From Vespula vulgaris (lineage: Eukaryota; Arthropoda; Insecta; Hymenoptera; Vespidae): a DNA stretch of 64,000 nucleotides. Numbering within the stretch: position 1 is the first letter of the stretch; each line of letters begins with the position of its first letter. Positions 37,611-50,021 of the stretch are shown here, one piece after another. The translations under genes and the position numbers were made by a program. The notes under the pieces are model-generated. The model did not search any database. It was not told the origin of the DNA and saw only the letters and a program-made list of their open reading frames with translations. The DNA is taken from assembly GCF_905475345.1 (NCBI RefSeq), contig NC_066587.1, positions 9,043,070 through 9,107,069 on the forward strand. Reading direction: 5' to 3'.

Positions 37611-39596
37611 ACTTTCGAGTTACTTCTCTCCATCGAAGGGAAATGACCTAATATCGAATCAAACGTGAAAAGTGATGCTCGTATTTATTATATAGTATAG
37701 ATTCTGTGAGAGTTGGAGATTGCAACGAGCTACTAAATGATGCGTAATTCTAGCCAATTGTTTAGGATAGAAAAGAATTCTTCTTCTTTTTTTATTATTA
37801 GCTGCATTTCACTTCGATCCTTTTAAAATGATGTTATTCCGGTATTCTTTTCACTTTTTTTTTTAAACACGCATTTACTTGGTCTACTATGATCGCATTG
37901 TGTCTTTATTTTATATCGTCGTAGGACAAAGATATAGATCTTTATCGACACCGTTGTTGCATATCATTGTTCTTTCCATTCAACGTGAAATCATCAACAA
38001 GACAACTATTTTCTGTCTAGAATATGCTCTTATGTATAATAAATTCATATAATTGACATCATATGAAAAATATAATGTATCTTGGAAAACGTCAGCTCCA
38101 ATTTCTCACAGTAACAATAGCGTGGAACGTCCGACATCTGGTAACACCATGGTTGTTACTCGCTTCACTCGGTTATCTTTATTGCCGGTAACCATATCGC
38201 GAAGATTCCCACATAAATCTTCTACGGCTATTATATAGAGGAAAGGAAAATTCATCGTGATGCTCGCGTTACTATACCGCGAACCAATCGTGTTTATACG
38301 CACGCTTATGGTAACGTTATTGCGTGCGATGATATCCATTTTTAAGTGGCTTTGTGTGATAAGCTCGCAATCGAGACGCACCATCTACGACATCTATTAA
38401 CGATAGATAAATCTTCGCAAGCCACTAATTATTGCACATTCTTTTCCATAATATTTAATTGTATATCTCGCATTCCAATGGTGCTTTAATATAATGACAC
38501 TTTAATAGTGCGCATAGACCAACGGTGATAGCAAAGTTTCGTAATATGCGTCCCATTGCAAGTAAGTAAGGATTAAATGAGAAAGCCGTGCTACTAATTG
38601 TCGTAGAAAACCGAATCCTGCTTACTCGGCAAATTAGCGTGTTCTTTGTATTGTATTAACGGCGAAACCGTATAGAACCGTTTTGAGTGCACATCGAAAT
38701 CCAAAGACGAGGAAGTTGAGGAAGCTTCTTTTCTTGATAACTCTCTCGATCCTCTCGACGATTCTTCTCTTAATTCTTGATAACTCCGACGCGATGAAAA
38801 GTAATTGAAATAATCGCTATTATCTCGAAACGATATTATAGCGAACAGGAAAGGAAGAAGTGGCGCGAAAAACGAATTATCTACTTCGACTGGCTTCTTA
38901 TCTTGTCGGAGACGCCATTATTCATTTTTCTAGCTCTGGTATTTCATTCGTCAGGTTGCACCGACCGGTCGAGAACATCAGAATGAAATAATGGAATCCG
39001 ATGGCACTGAAAGACATTCCCTACCAACACTAAACCCCTACCATTACTAGCACTACCATCACCGATACGTCTTTTTACACGAGACATAGCAGTCTTTAGG
39101 TTGCTTCGAAAGTGAGCAATAAAAAGTGTTTCACCGTCGAGTTTTCCCTTTGTATCCTTTCAAATCCAACCTCTCACACTGGGAAAAGTATTTCATTCGG
39201 TAAAACATTCTATTCGGTTTAATGACGAAAGAAGTTTTAATTTCTACCAGAACACTATCTCATTTTTTACCCTTCTTAGTCTTACGATAAAACTTCCGAA
39301 TTGTATTATTCATCTTTGTCTTTTTCTTACTTTGTTATCAACGAAATTTTTAATTTTTACTTATTTCGTCTTCTTATAATAAATTCTGATAGCAGCCAAT
39401 CTCGGATCCTTGATCTATTTAGTACACGTACTTGCTTGTTCTTCTTGCGAAACTTTGATATTTAAACTATATCGAGCTAACGTCCTCTTACATTATCATG
39501 AAAGTCTGGTTGATGCGTAAAATCTACCACCTATATTTTCCGATATATGAATCACTATACTAAACGTTTCAAGGTTAGCTCGATTCAGATACTTAC

Positions 39597-39680
39597 CTGC
39601 CAGTCTACTTGTACGCTTGCTTACTAACTTATTAAACGTCTATCAAACAACGTAACAGTGCTTTCCCTTATCCGAGAAAG
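39597..39680 (-). other. Candidate non-coding exon end with a perfect splice donor
   Basis: The minus strand reads GGCAG|GTAAGTAT, a full match to the donor consensus, with the exon ending at 39597. All three frames upstream close within a few codons, so any exon here is untranslated. It lies 5.8 kb upstream of the receptor ATG on the same strand, where a 5'UTR exon could be. The exon start is not determined. Confidence 0.22.
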
Positions 39681-39696
39681 AGAAAAATGGAGAGGC

Positions 39697-39700
39697 AGAA

Positions 39701-39740
<40 letters not shown>
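39697..39740 (+). repeat. (GA)n microsatellite
   Basis: A GA run with one AAAG break. Confidence 0.9.
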
Positions 39741-39741
<1 letters not shown>

Positions 39742-40273
39742 AGCAAGAAAGTCGAAAGTCACGAAAACTTCCTACTTATCAAGAAACTCCTAGCATTCCC
39801 TCTACCTCTCGACGTTTTACTTAGGTATCAAGCGTCATTTTCCTTCGCAAAGATATCCGAACTCCTTTCAGAAGTAGACGAGTTCGTTGTCGGCACGATG
39901 CACGAAAAGAAGATCGTTCAAAGTTATCTCGAAAATCCAAATCGTTAATTCTCCTCGAGGACGTTTCACTTTTCGAGAGAAAGAGATATCTCTCATATTT
40001 CTCTCTTACTTCCCATTCTTTTCTCCGATAAGTCGAACAAGTTTTTTAAGCTATCTTGAAACTCTTGCAAAAGAATAGAAAAAAAAATTATCCCGCTGAT
40101 ATTTCTGTTTATATATTCAATGGAACCTCTCTGAGATATCCCATTTATTTTGCAGTAATAGTTAAAAGCTACCCTTAAAATCGTGAAGAAAAAGAGCTTA
40201 GGCCAAGCTCCCTCTTTTAGCTCAAAGTACCTTAGAACTTCAACTTTCGCGATCGAACAGCTCAGCGATTGTG

Positions 40274-40275
<2 letters not shown>

Positions 40276-40331
<56 letters not shown>
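40276..40331 (+). repeat. (CT)n microsatellite, long and pure
   Basis: About 27 CT units. The following 250 bases are a degenerate CT-rich continuation. Confidence 0.92.
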
Positions 40332-40333
<2 letters not shown>

Positions 40334-40814
40334 CTCTCCTTCTGATCATTCTTCAACCAGTCTCTTCTCTCTATCTCCATTTCTTTCAAAGTGCAGCTAT
40401 AACCAGCAACAAACACAGGCATCGTGTCAACATTAGGTACTTGTAAGTCGACTCTCTCGTCACCTATCTCTCTCTGTCTTTCTAGCACTTTCTCTATATT
40501 TCTATCCTCCTCATCGTCCTGATACTCCCTCCCACTGTTGTAAAACTTTCTCTCGGTTAAGTTCAGGATATCGTCGTAACTCGACGGTCCGACATGCAGG
40601 CCTCTCTTCAAGAGACAGCGAACATGTATTAGTGGTGGGTATGTGTACGTGTATCGTCATTGTTCTCGTTCGGAGGACATGCACTATGGTCTGACGGAGA
40701 AACTAGTTACAAACTCCTTCCTTTCGGCTCTGTCCTTACAACAAGATAGGGGAGCATCCTTCTCTCTAGCTCCCACTACCACCTTCACTACCATTTACGA
40801 ACGACTCTCTTCTC

Positions 40815-40850
40815 TTTCTCTCTCTCTCTCTCTTTCTCATTCTCTCTCGT
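40815..40850 (+). repeat. (CT)n microsatellite
   Basis: A short CT run with TTCT and CATT breaks. Confidence 0.8.
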
Positions 40851-41100
40851 CTGTCTCAAACGTTCTCGAATTCCGTTACAACTCCGACATCGTCCATGGC
40901 CGATCATGAGTGCGATAACCATTAGGACGTACAAATTAATCGACTTCTCTACTCTGCTTCGAAATCTTTGGAAGATAGATTATAGACCGAATCAGTTGCA
41001 TTAACACCGTTCTATGAGTTAGAGAATTTATAGCTAATCGCCAGGCTGACTTGTACATTTTCATACATTTCATCGTATTGTTATTTATAACGTGAAATTA

Positions 41101-41134
41101 TATACTACGTTACGGGAAAAATATATACTACGTT
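41101..41134 (+). repeat. Short tandem duplication TATACTACGTT
   Basis: The 11-mer occurs at 41101-41111 and 41124-41134, 23 bases apart, in A+T-rich DNA. Confidence 0.4.
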
Positions 41135-42236
41135 TCGTACAGTTCGCATAGTACTTTTCAAGCGCACGTTACGATGCACAATTAATCCGTCATGAGAATA
41201 TTTATAGCATGTATATAATTAACGTGTATATATAGCGTAATTCATATTTTTATTGCAGTGATTATTTTATATCTAGTTGTTATCATCCTTACACTTCAGT
41301 TACGTATCGACTCACTCCTTCCTCTTATTTTTATATCTCAACATTTATATACCTAAATCATACTATATTATGTATATAAAATATTTATATGCATTTATGA
41401 ATATCCAATATTTTCCAATATTTTTACTAAATGACTGAAAGGGTGCATAAAATTTGAACGAATATAAATTATTTCGACACATGTCTCGTTCATTAATACA
41501 CGTTAAAAATTTTGACATTTCAGCCCTGATCGTACCCGGCTATACAATATCGTTAACTCGTCTTCTTTCTTTCTCTCTCTCTCTCTTTCTTTTTCTCTGA
41601 GAAAATCTATTCGTTGAAACATCAACAAAAGTCAAACGACCCAACTTAAAAATTTCGAATTAAAGCAACCTTTTAAGAAGATGTCTGAGCCAGGATATAT
41701 TAAAATCTTCCAACCTATCGTCCGATTTTTCTTAAATTAAATGAAAACAATAATATATTTTTGCGATCTAAATTATTAAAGCACAGTTAGTATCGATCGT
41801 ACGATAGGTGTAATGTGTCGAACGATGTAGGTCATGCAATAATATTCTCTATTCTCATGGGTAAATTTGTAATAAAATGAATAAAAAGATAAAACAAATT
41901 TTCGATAAACACCAATACGATCGGCGATGCGAAACGATCAAATACGAGCTATTGTGCGCGCGCGCTCTCTTATATGATACCCACGTTGACGACGTCAAGG
42001 GTCTTTGACAAATTTTATGCTCGATCTTGTGGCAATTATCGTGTCATTTAATTCAGTTAATAATCATATCGAAAGACTTCCGATTTTCTCGGAAAATCGT
42101 TCAAAGTTCAACAAAAAATTTTTTTTTTTTTTTATAGATTTTTCGGAAATCGAAGAAAGTTATACTACGAACTTTCCGTTCGCCTACGATTTTCTTGACC
42201 CAGTTCAGACCGGGCCACAAAATACTTGGTTAAGGC

Positions 42237-42244
42237 TATAAAAG
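42237..42244 (+). promoter_or_regulatory. TATA-box-like element
   Basis: GGCTATAAAAGTG is a full TATA-box match. The expected start about 30 bases downstream falls in a CpG-containing stretch near 42266. No downstream plus-strand gene is identified. The minus strand just beyond is itself open and ends at a donor motif. Confidence 0.2.
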
Positions 42245-42286
42245 TGAGAATGAGTAACGTCGAGATCCGCGAGAAAAGAAACTTAC

Positions 42287-42404
42287 CGGCGTAAAACTCG
42301 AGACGCGCGTCGTACGCGCTCAGAAGAAAAGTGGCCGGGCTTTTCTTTTTCCCTTTCGTGATCCGTTCAAACGAAATCTTCGTCTTCCACTTTTTCGACG
42401 CTTC
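42287..42404 (-). other. Open G/C-ending-codon segment before a donor motif
   Basis: The minus-strand frame (KKWKTKISFERITKGKK, then SPATFLLSAYDARLEFYA) uses mostly G- or C-ending codons. It runs into TACGCCG|GTAAGTTT, exit phase 1. An in-frame TAA lies just upstream of 42407 and there is no ATG, so it would need an acceptor, and none is convincing. Its CpG-rich composition could alone explain the codon pattern. Confidence 0.15.
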
Positions 42405-42724
42405 CAATTATACCTTCCGAGATCACTTCTTATACTACTTCGATTTTTTTTTCTTTTAATATGCTGACTTTCATCTTAATTTATCTCTTCGATATTAAAA
42501 AACTGAGATCGATCTTAGGATGCTTTTTAATTCTTACCCGTGCAAATCAAATGAGACAGGATTATGTTCATCGTAAAATGTTTGAAAGTAAAGAGGATGT
42601 GTAATAGGCGGTCGTTTTCCAAAGCAAAAGAGGAAAGCGATGTAAAACGAGTGCAATGAATTATGAAAAAATGTTAAAAAATCCGTACGCTCGTAAAAGT
42701 TTTGCGTACTCGTACAAATCCCTC

Positions 42725-42732
42725 TATAAAAG
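42725..42732 (+). promoter_or_regulatory. Second TATA-box-like element
   Basis: CTCTATAAAAGTGCG is a full match, 488 bases downstream of the first TATAAAAGTG. The shared ten-base core (TATAAAAGTG) is notable. No clear initiator or coding exon follows. Confidence 0.18.
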
Positions 42733-44895
42733 TGCGTACTTTCTATGTATATACCTATGTGGTCTTGTTTTTCTACTCCGTCAACCTGTCGTGCCGTTCT
42801 TTTGTTCCGTTCCTCTTGCATACATGTCGCATGCATCGTTTGAACGAAGTTTGCGAAAGTCCTAGATTTTTTTTCTTCTCCACCATAAATCGCACGCAAC
42901 GAGAAAAAGCATGGAACCAGGAGGAGAAGCAAGAGGAAATCCTTCGTCGTTCAAAGGCTATAGGTGAGATATAAAGTTAGAAGGAAGTGCCAGGAAACAC
43001 ACTAGCAAAAGAGATAAAAAAACTCGGTGGTTTTTGATAAAATCGTTCAGTACTTCGAACTAAAGTTTGAAGAATCACGATAAATAAGAGATGAAAATGA
43101 ATAGCGTCTCATCGAGTGGGTTATGTTTCGTGATCGCAATCTTTATAATAAGGTGCCTTGTAACATTTCTGCTGCCTCGTAACGTCGCGTTTTCAGTGAA
43201 AACTTCTGGCAGTAACTTTTCTTGTAAAGATTACACCTAATTTACGTCAAAACTAGTTCATTACACGTCTTGAGACAATGTGTTTATTAAATAAATGTTC
43301 GATTAACAACCGCAAAGTAATCGATGATAATTACTTTAAATGAATAAATGCCGAAAGCTGATTATAGGTTGTACAGAAAGGACTATTCTATTGTACGTAA
43401 CCAACTCTAGTAACAAATCCTTTGATCCTCTTTGCCTCGAGAACGAAAGTTCCAATCAGTAATTGCAACGACGATCTATCCTTCTTCGCAAATCGACTTG
43501 AAGGATGAAAGCGAAGCAACGGCAACGAACGTTTCCTTCTTTGACATGAAAATACATCCGTACATCTACATACGTACGTGGCTATAACCGAAGTCGAATA
43601 TCAGTATCTATCCGAAAGCTTTGTTCGAACCAACACGATCGGATCGTGGTTTCTCTTCGATCCTAAATCCCTTCGTTCACTAATACGTCGATCGTGCGAG
43701 GCATTCATTAAGTTGAGGACCGATTATTGGGAAACCGATAATTGGAAGGACCGAAATATCGATCATCCCAAGGAGCCCTGTATTCTATTCGATTATTTCT
43801 CTTCGATTCGTTTCATCGACCCATTTTCTTCCACTTCCCAACTGCTGTTATTCATCTGAAAAGAATTAAAAAAAAAAAATCTTTCGTCGAGTATCTACTT
43901 ATAATAAATGAATACACCGTATACATTTTTGAGTAGACTGTATATTCATCGTATATACTGAGATTCTCTTTGCAGCATGAATACGTACAGAGTAGACAGA
44001 GTTAATAGACACCATTTACCATTGTACAATCGCCATTGTTTCTATCTCGCCGGACCAAGTACCGTGCTATCTACTCTCGTATAATTTCTTTACCATCCAC
44101 GTACAATTCAGAGATTATAAATATCCGAGCTCCGTAAAATTTTACTCGCGACAATAAGAAACGTTTACCCTCGACAAATATACATCCTTAAAATAAATTG
44201 TTGTTCTTAATCGCCTCACATATCTTTCAATTATTCCAAACAAGTTGTCCCATTGTAACCTCGTAAACTCTGCACCACGTACGAAGGCTCTTCTCTATTC
44301 GAGCGAAATCGAACTAAACACAATTCGGATACATAGCGCTTAACATCGAGCCATCGATCTACGGGTTCGAGAGACACGTTGTACTACTCGGTTACATACT
44401 CTAAGACGATGATACAAGTCCTCCGAAACGATACAGGACGCTTAAGGAGCTGAAGGGCCAACTCGAAGGGTCGACTCGTCGCGTGACCTACTTTTCCGGA
44501 GGAGACGTAGAAAAAAACTACAATGGTAGTTTCTCGCTTGTCGAAGAAAGAAAGTCCTGAAAGAAAAAAGTAATAGAAAGATAGAATTATATTCGCCTAT
44601 TACATACGTTCTATATTTCACATATGACACATATAGATTAAAGTATAAATTATACTGTAGAATTACGTCATTCGATACACCTATAGAAATAAATCTACAT
44701 GATAGTTGAAAGAAAATATGTGTATAACGCATACGTTTCATTCCGTATGAATGTGGAGTGCGTAGGAACGTAGGAACGTATGAGGTGAAAGGAAAAGATA
44801 GTTTGCGAGCGAGCAACGCGACCCCTTTCCACGTGTTGCACACCCCTTCACACCACCGTCGAGGTCCAAAGCCACCACTGAGGACCCCGCCCTTG

Positions 44896-44903
44896 TGACG
44901 TCA
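44896..44903. promoter_or_regulatory. CRE palindrome TGACGTCA
   Basis: A perfect CREB/ATF site inside the CpG-rich promoter candidate at 44.86-45.2 kb. Its context makes it the most plausible of the six. Confidence 0.4.
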
Positions 44904-45049
44904 TAGCATACGGCGCTTGCGTGTGCGTGTTGCGTATGGCTCGCAAGCTTCGCGTGTGTTCGTGGGCGCAGTGATCGCGCGCAGGATTTCTTGCTCCGTC
45001 TCTCTTGCTCGCTCATTCTCCCTCACTCTCCCCCTTTCACTCTCTGTTT

Positions 45050-45074
45050 CTCTCTCTCTCTCTCTCTCTCTCTC
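45050..45074 (+). repeat. (CT)n tract in promoter candidate
   Basis: A pure CT run; on the minus strand it reads as GAGA elements. Confidence 0.88.
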
Positions 45075-45205
45075 CGTTTCATTTCCCCTTCCCTCGTCTT
45101 CGTCCTCCTCTTCATTCTCTTCGTTGTGCTCCTCGTCGAGGAAAGCTACGTGGAGGGGTGTATCGACCTCTCCCTGCTACCAGATTCGCGATTCTTTCTC
45201 CGTCT

Positions 45206-45302
45206 ATGAAGAGGAGACGGAGAAGAGGTAGCAATGACGATAGTGGGAGCACAGTGACGTCACGGATGCTCGAGAGAAAGGATCGAAGGGTAAAGCGAGA
45301 GG
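45206..45302 (+). CDS. Candidate first coding exon (32 codons, unrecognised)
   Basis: The ATG at 45206 opens a frame, MKRRRRRGSNDDSGSTVTSR and on, that stays open to a strong donor (GAGAGG|GTGAGTATAC) after 45302, exit phase 1. The peptide is basic, with a short acidic/serine patch. A CRE lies within it at 45255-45262. It follows the CpG-rich patch directly. If real, it begins a plus-strand gene diverging from the receptor. No later exon is identified, and the product is unknown. Confidence 0.22.
45255..45262. promoter_or_regulatory. CRE palindrome TGACGTCA
   Basis: A perfect CREB/ATF site 359 bases from the previous one, inside the candidate first exon. Confidence 0.35.
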
Positions 45303-48300
45303 GTGAGTATACATGCGAGTACGCACGTCGTTCGAGCTAGCCGTCGAATCGAATCGAGGTCGAACCTTACGCTTTCGCAATACCCTCCTCGTTATCTTTG
45401 CTCGACGAATTTTTTTTCTTTCTTTCTTCTCTTTCTCTTTCTCTTTCCCTTTTTTCTTCTCTTTTTCTTGAAATTATCATTATTTACAGTATCGCATTGT
45501 TCGTTATTATATTCGACATGAATTCGATAGGATAAAGAGATTGAATGGAAACTAAAGTGTGAGAGACGAAAAAGAAAAGAGATGGCTCTGGAAAGATTCA
45601 ATTCTCAAAAGATAGACGACTTATAGAAGGAGAGTATCCAGTACCATAGTTCGTAACGTGACGATGTTGAGAACGTAACGTCGATTTTATGGTTACTCGT
45701 CATCCGTAATTTATCGACACGTAAATGCGTTAACAACGAGGTAATGCAACAACTGCGCTCTTCACTTTTCTAATACCTTTAAAAGAAGGAATCGATTTTT
45801 TAGAAATTTTCAGAGTTCGCCTGAAATTTTATGCGACCATACGAGAAGGTTATAAACGTCGGCAAAGGGAAACGATAGACGACGTAGAATTGACATTCCA
45901 GAGAATCTATTCGGGTTGACTATAACTATGCTTCCTCTAACATCGATACTGCTCGCTCCTTTACCTTCGACCTCCCTATGCTTAGATAAATACGACGGAA
46001 AACAATAATAAACGTTGCGACAAATAAACGCTTGAAGGCAGACTCTCGAGAGATGAGCGCACGAACTCGTGGATGGAACTGTAAATACGAGACAATCCCC
46101 ATAGCCGTGTGTCTACAGCTTCTTCGCGAATCGGAAAATCGGACGAGAGTTTATGCTCGTATTATCGTATTTGAGAAAATGGAATCGACGATGAAATATC
46201 GATGCAGTAGATATCGTTGACGATTACTTTTCGAAAAAATAATCGATCGTTTCGTTTTATACGAAACAAGAGAAACATGATTTGCACATTGTTACTTTTG
46301 GAAATATATATTTGATATGGTTGAAAGAACTCGACGATTTTTCAGTGACAGACTTTTCGATGGTTCCGTAGGCGGCGTACTCAAGATGAAAATGTCGATG
46401 GAAAAAGTAGAGAAAAAAAATAACTTGGGATCTTGAGCGATCTATCGTTCGTTCCTCGTCAGATTTTCCTTCGATGGTGAATTCGACTGATGGTCGTGAA
46501 CAATCTTTACATACGGTATGGCATCGCCGAAGGAATTGCCTGTCCAACTGAATGACGGATAAGATGTTGCGCGACTTCCATTCCGTGCATATATATCTGT
46601 AGAAAAAAAGAAATAAAGAATTGGTAAAATCTATTGACGCAAGCCATGAAATTTTGAAATTAATGGAAACGCGATTAGGACGCTGCGAGATTAAATTTGG
46701 CTAATTCTCGATCGGGATAACTCGCTAATACTCTCTATCTCTTTCTCTCTCTCTCTTTCTCTCTCCCTTTCTTCGTTATATAGCGTTAATGAAAATCATT
46801 AATATATGGATACGTTTCTAATTTAATTGCTTTCGGTCGATTGCAGTAATAACAATAACAATAACGATAATTATAATGATGACGACAAAGGACGTAGATG
46901 ATCCCTGTATAAATCCAACGATTGAATATCGTTCGATGATATTTGATTTTGTAATTATTAGAAGATCGTTCGTGACTCGAATATCAGGACAACATAACTT
47001 TTTATTACCACTCGTTATCTCGAAGTATTTCTGATGTTTTCTGCTTTTCATCGTTCTTCCAATCAATCAATTCATAATTATGCGTTAAGCGCTGAGGTCA
47101 TAGATCAGTAAGTATTTACATACATATCGCTCGGAAGATATTGCTTTAATCTTTAGTTCCGTGACAGTTGCAGTGAGGCTATCGCTAATATGGAAGAGCG
47201 CTATTTCATTTCTGCATCGTATTCGTAATAATAATATTTCGTGATAGATGTATATTTACTTTTTCATTGAGTTTTATTTATATATTCTTTCGCTTTAACT
47301 AAAGAAAATTATATTAAAATGAATTCAGCCGGAGATAAACTTGAAATTTGTCGTCTTCTTCATTCTATACGACTTCAAATGTATCAGTAAAGTCGATGTA
47401 AACTCAAGCGTACCGATCTTTAGATTATCTTTCGTTAGATTTAAAGTGAATGTGAATCTTGGCTATGATGTTTCGTTTATGGTGTAACATGTATATAATA
47501 TGACAACTTGTGGAATGAAGCTATTATTAGCCGATTAATATCGTTAGGGGTGTAAAGAATAATCCCGCACTTTTTTATTCGTTCATAATTCGACTTATCG
47601 AAAATCCGCCGAAGCGTCGAAGTTTTCGGTTAGTGAAAATTAATTAAAAAGCTACTTTGACTACTATTAATTATAAGACTTCGGTGTAATCTGTAGAACT
47701 TAAATTGAATTTTCCACGCGACAGTCAACCGAAATTCGAGAAAATCTAATTTCGAAGATCCACCAGGATTTCCTTATTACGTTCCATCGTGTATACGTCA
47801 AGGCAATATAATTATAGAGACAATAGTATTGCAATAAAAGGATACAGGTAAAGAAAAATGGAAAAGGAAAATGTCGAAGGATTAAGGGAGCCGTGTGGTA
47901 GGCTTCGAAAAGGAGACAAAAAGAAACAGAAAGAAAGGATCCTAAAGTTAATAATGCACAATACTGTCGTAGGTGTTTCGAGATTTCCGTAACAAGAATA
48001 AAACGATGCAAACGTTACAGAAAATATCGTATTTCTGCGTATACCTACTACTCGTTACTACATACGCGTGAGAATATTATGCTTTCGTTTCTATATCTCT
48101 TTAAGTACATATAAAATATATATGCATTGATCACCAATCAAAATTTGCGGGTAATAAAATAAAAAAATACTGCAGAAACTCTTGAAAACTTGTTTCTATA
48201 TTATGACGGAACATTCTACTCCATTCTCTTTTCTTTCATTCAAATTCATTCTCTTTTCTTTCTCCCTTTTCGCAGCGTTATTAAGTATGAGAAAATTTTC

Positions 48301-49939
48301 ACCATGCGAACTTTGATCATCGATCACGTGTGTATTATACGGTTATAGACACGTTTTAAAACGACTGTGACTAAGAGATACGGTCACTATGAGTTTAATA
48401 TCTTGTATATGAAATCCCTTCCGCCGTAAAGCTTTTCCTCGATGTCTCATATGTATATAGGAGTAAATAATCGATGAGAATTTATGGTCGTTTATCGAGG
48501 CTACATATCATGAAAATATTCCAAATGATAAAATATAGCTGTATAAGTATGATAGAGGACAGAAAGTAATAGAAAATACATAAGTACGGAAGAGTGAGCT
48601 TCGTGGTTTTAATCTCACGATAGTTTCGAAAAGATCGATCGGAACGCTTCGAACACGTACTCCACGATATCTCGACGCTCGCGTGCCAAGCCCTTAGCGC
48701 GTATCAATGCGTATCCAACGTGAATTGCTTAAATTCATGCGATACTACGTCCTTTCATAGACGGATAGAATCTAACTAATGATGGATACCATGCAAGGCC
48801 TGCATAACCTTGTTCCATCGGCATCATAAATCGTGCTACGTCGGCTACACGATGTGTGTCGGCAACATCGCTATGCGTGTCCGTACTCTCTATCTCTCTC
48901 TTTCTCTCTCTCTCGCTCACAAATTACTATTCTCACGGGGGTATGAACCCCCTATACTACTAGTAATTTGATTTTCACCGCTTTAATGCCAGTACTTATT
49001 ACCGGCTAATCATATTGCTAAACTACAACACGGATTGCTTAAAATTGATAATTTCAATAGGTGAAGGACTAATTCTATGAAACATTCGATATAAGTACAT
49101 AGATACAAAGTGACGGTCTGTTAATAAATTCGCCCGTAAAAACGCACAAAGTTTTATTTCATCGAGATAAATATCGCTATTACAAATAATAAAAGGAAGA
49201 TCGAATTGTCCAACGAAGATCATTATCCATGTAGACGGAGTTTACTTTCTGAAGATAATGAATATCTTAAAATATGAATGGAACTATGACATTACATCCT
49301 ACACGATTAATGTGAATTGTATTTCTTTACAAAAGAGTAGACATATGTATATAAATATGTCTTAAACACATATACTTACTTATATACGTCATTCGAGAAT
49401 ATTATTACCTGTTTATCGATATCGATTAAACGTCATCGATGTCCCACGCGGATATCTATTATACGACCGAATGGATATATCCAATGGATGCCAATTTTCT
49501 GTACGAATGCGGACTAAAGGTCGATTCCTTTTATCAGTGCATCGTTTCGAAAAGAGGGAAGCGAAAAATACAGAGGAATCGGACTCTCCATGCAAGATTC
49601 GAACGCGTTCGAGATATTGTCAATTTTCTCTATAAATCTTTTTGCGTCCTTCTTTTCCTTCGTCCGAATTTATATTCGTGATTCATTGAAATTCTATAAT
49701 CGAAGGTAGGTAACAATACTGAGATTGAGATCGATCGGTAAACTCAAAGAAATACTACTCGTAATTCACAATGCGGCTATACGTTTATTATACCGAAAAT
49801 TCCCGTCTGTAACCACTAACATTAAAGCGACAACGTGTATTCCCATCCCATCCGGAATGGGAAGCGTCGAGCAAATAGATTTTTGCACGTGTTACGTGTT
49901 AATCTTTGGGTGACACCGAGTACGAGAAAGACAGAAAAA

Positions 49940-49969
49940 CAGAAAAAGAGAAAGAGAAAGAGAAAGAGA

Positions 49970-50020
<51 letters not shown>
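49940..50020 (+). repeat. (GAAAGA)n passing into (GA)n
   Basis: About five hexamer units of AGAAAG become a pure GA run of about 20 units. Confidence 0.92.

Positions 50021-50021
<1 letters not shown>

Larger units (their letters stand above)
33853..44859. other. Upstream non-coding region of the receptor
   Basis: No recognisable coding sequence. It holds GA/CT tracts, a CpG-rich patch at 37.0-37.5 kb, two TATA-like sites at 42.2 and 42.7 kb and several minus-strand donor motifs, as expected for a long 5' region with untranslated exons. Confidence 0.5.
44860..45205 (+). promoter_or_regulatory. CpG-rich promoter candidate with CRE
   Basis: A compact G+C- and CpG-rich stretch follows A+T-rich DNA. 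It holds GGACCCCGCCC (GC-box-like), a perfect CRE palindrome at 44896-44903, GCGCGC runs and a (CT)n/GAGA-type tract at 45050-45074. It ends just before an ATG and donor at 45206-45302. Promoter function is inferred from composition and motifs. Confidence 0.35.

Noticed and set aside
40330..40640. Acidic/basic 93-codon minus-strand frame (GPSSYDDILNLTERKFYNSG and on) behind an acceptor-like CTAAT...CTCTTGAAG
   Set aside because: It looks protein-like, but it lies in a degenerate extension of a (GA)n tract that naturally yields Glu, Arg, Asp and Lys codons. No ATG and only weak donors.
49439..49681. 80-codon plus-strand small gene
   Set aside because: It has a true ATG and ordinary composition, but length is within chance expectation for 64 kb, with no family match and no promoter or splice support.
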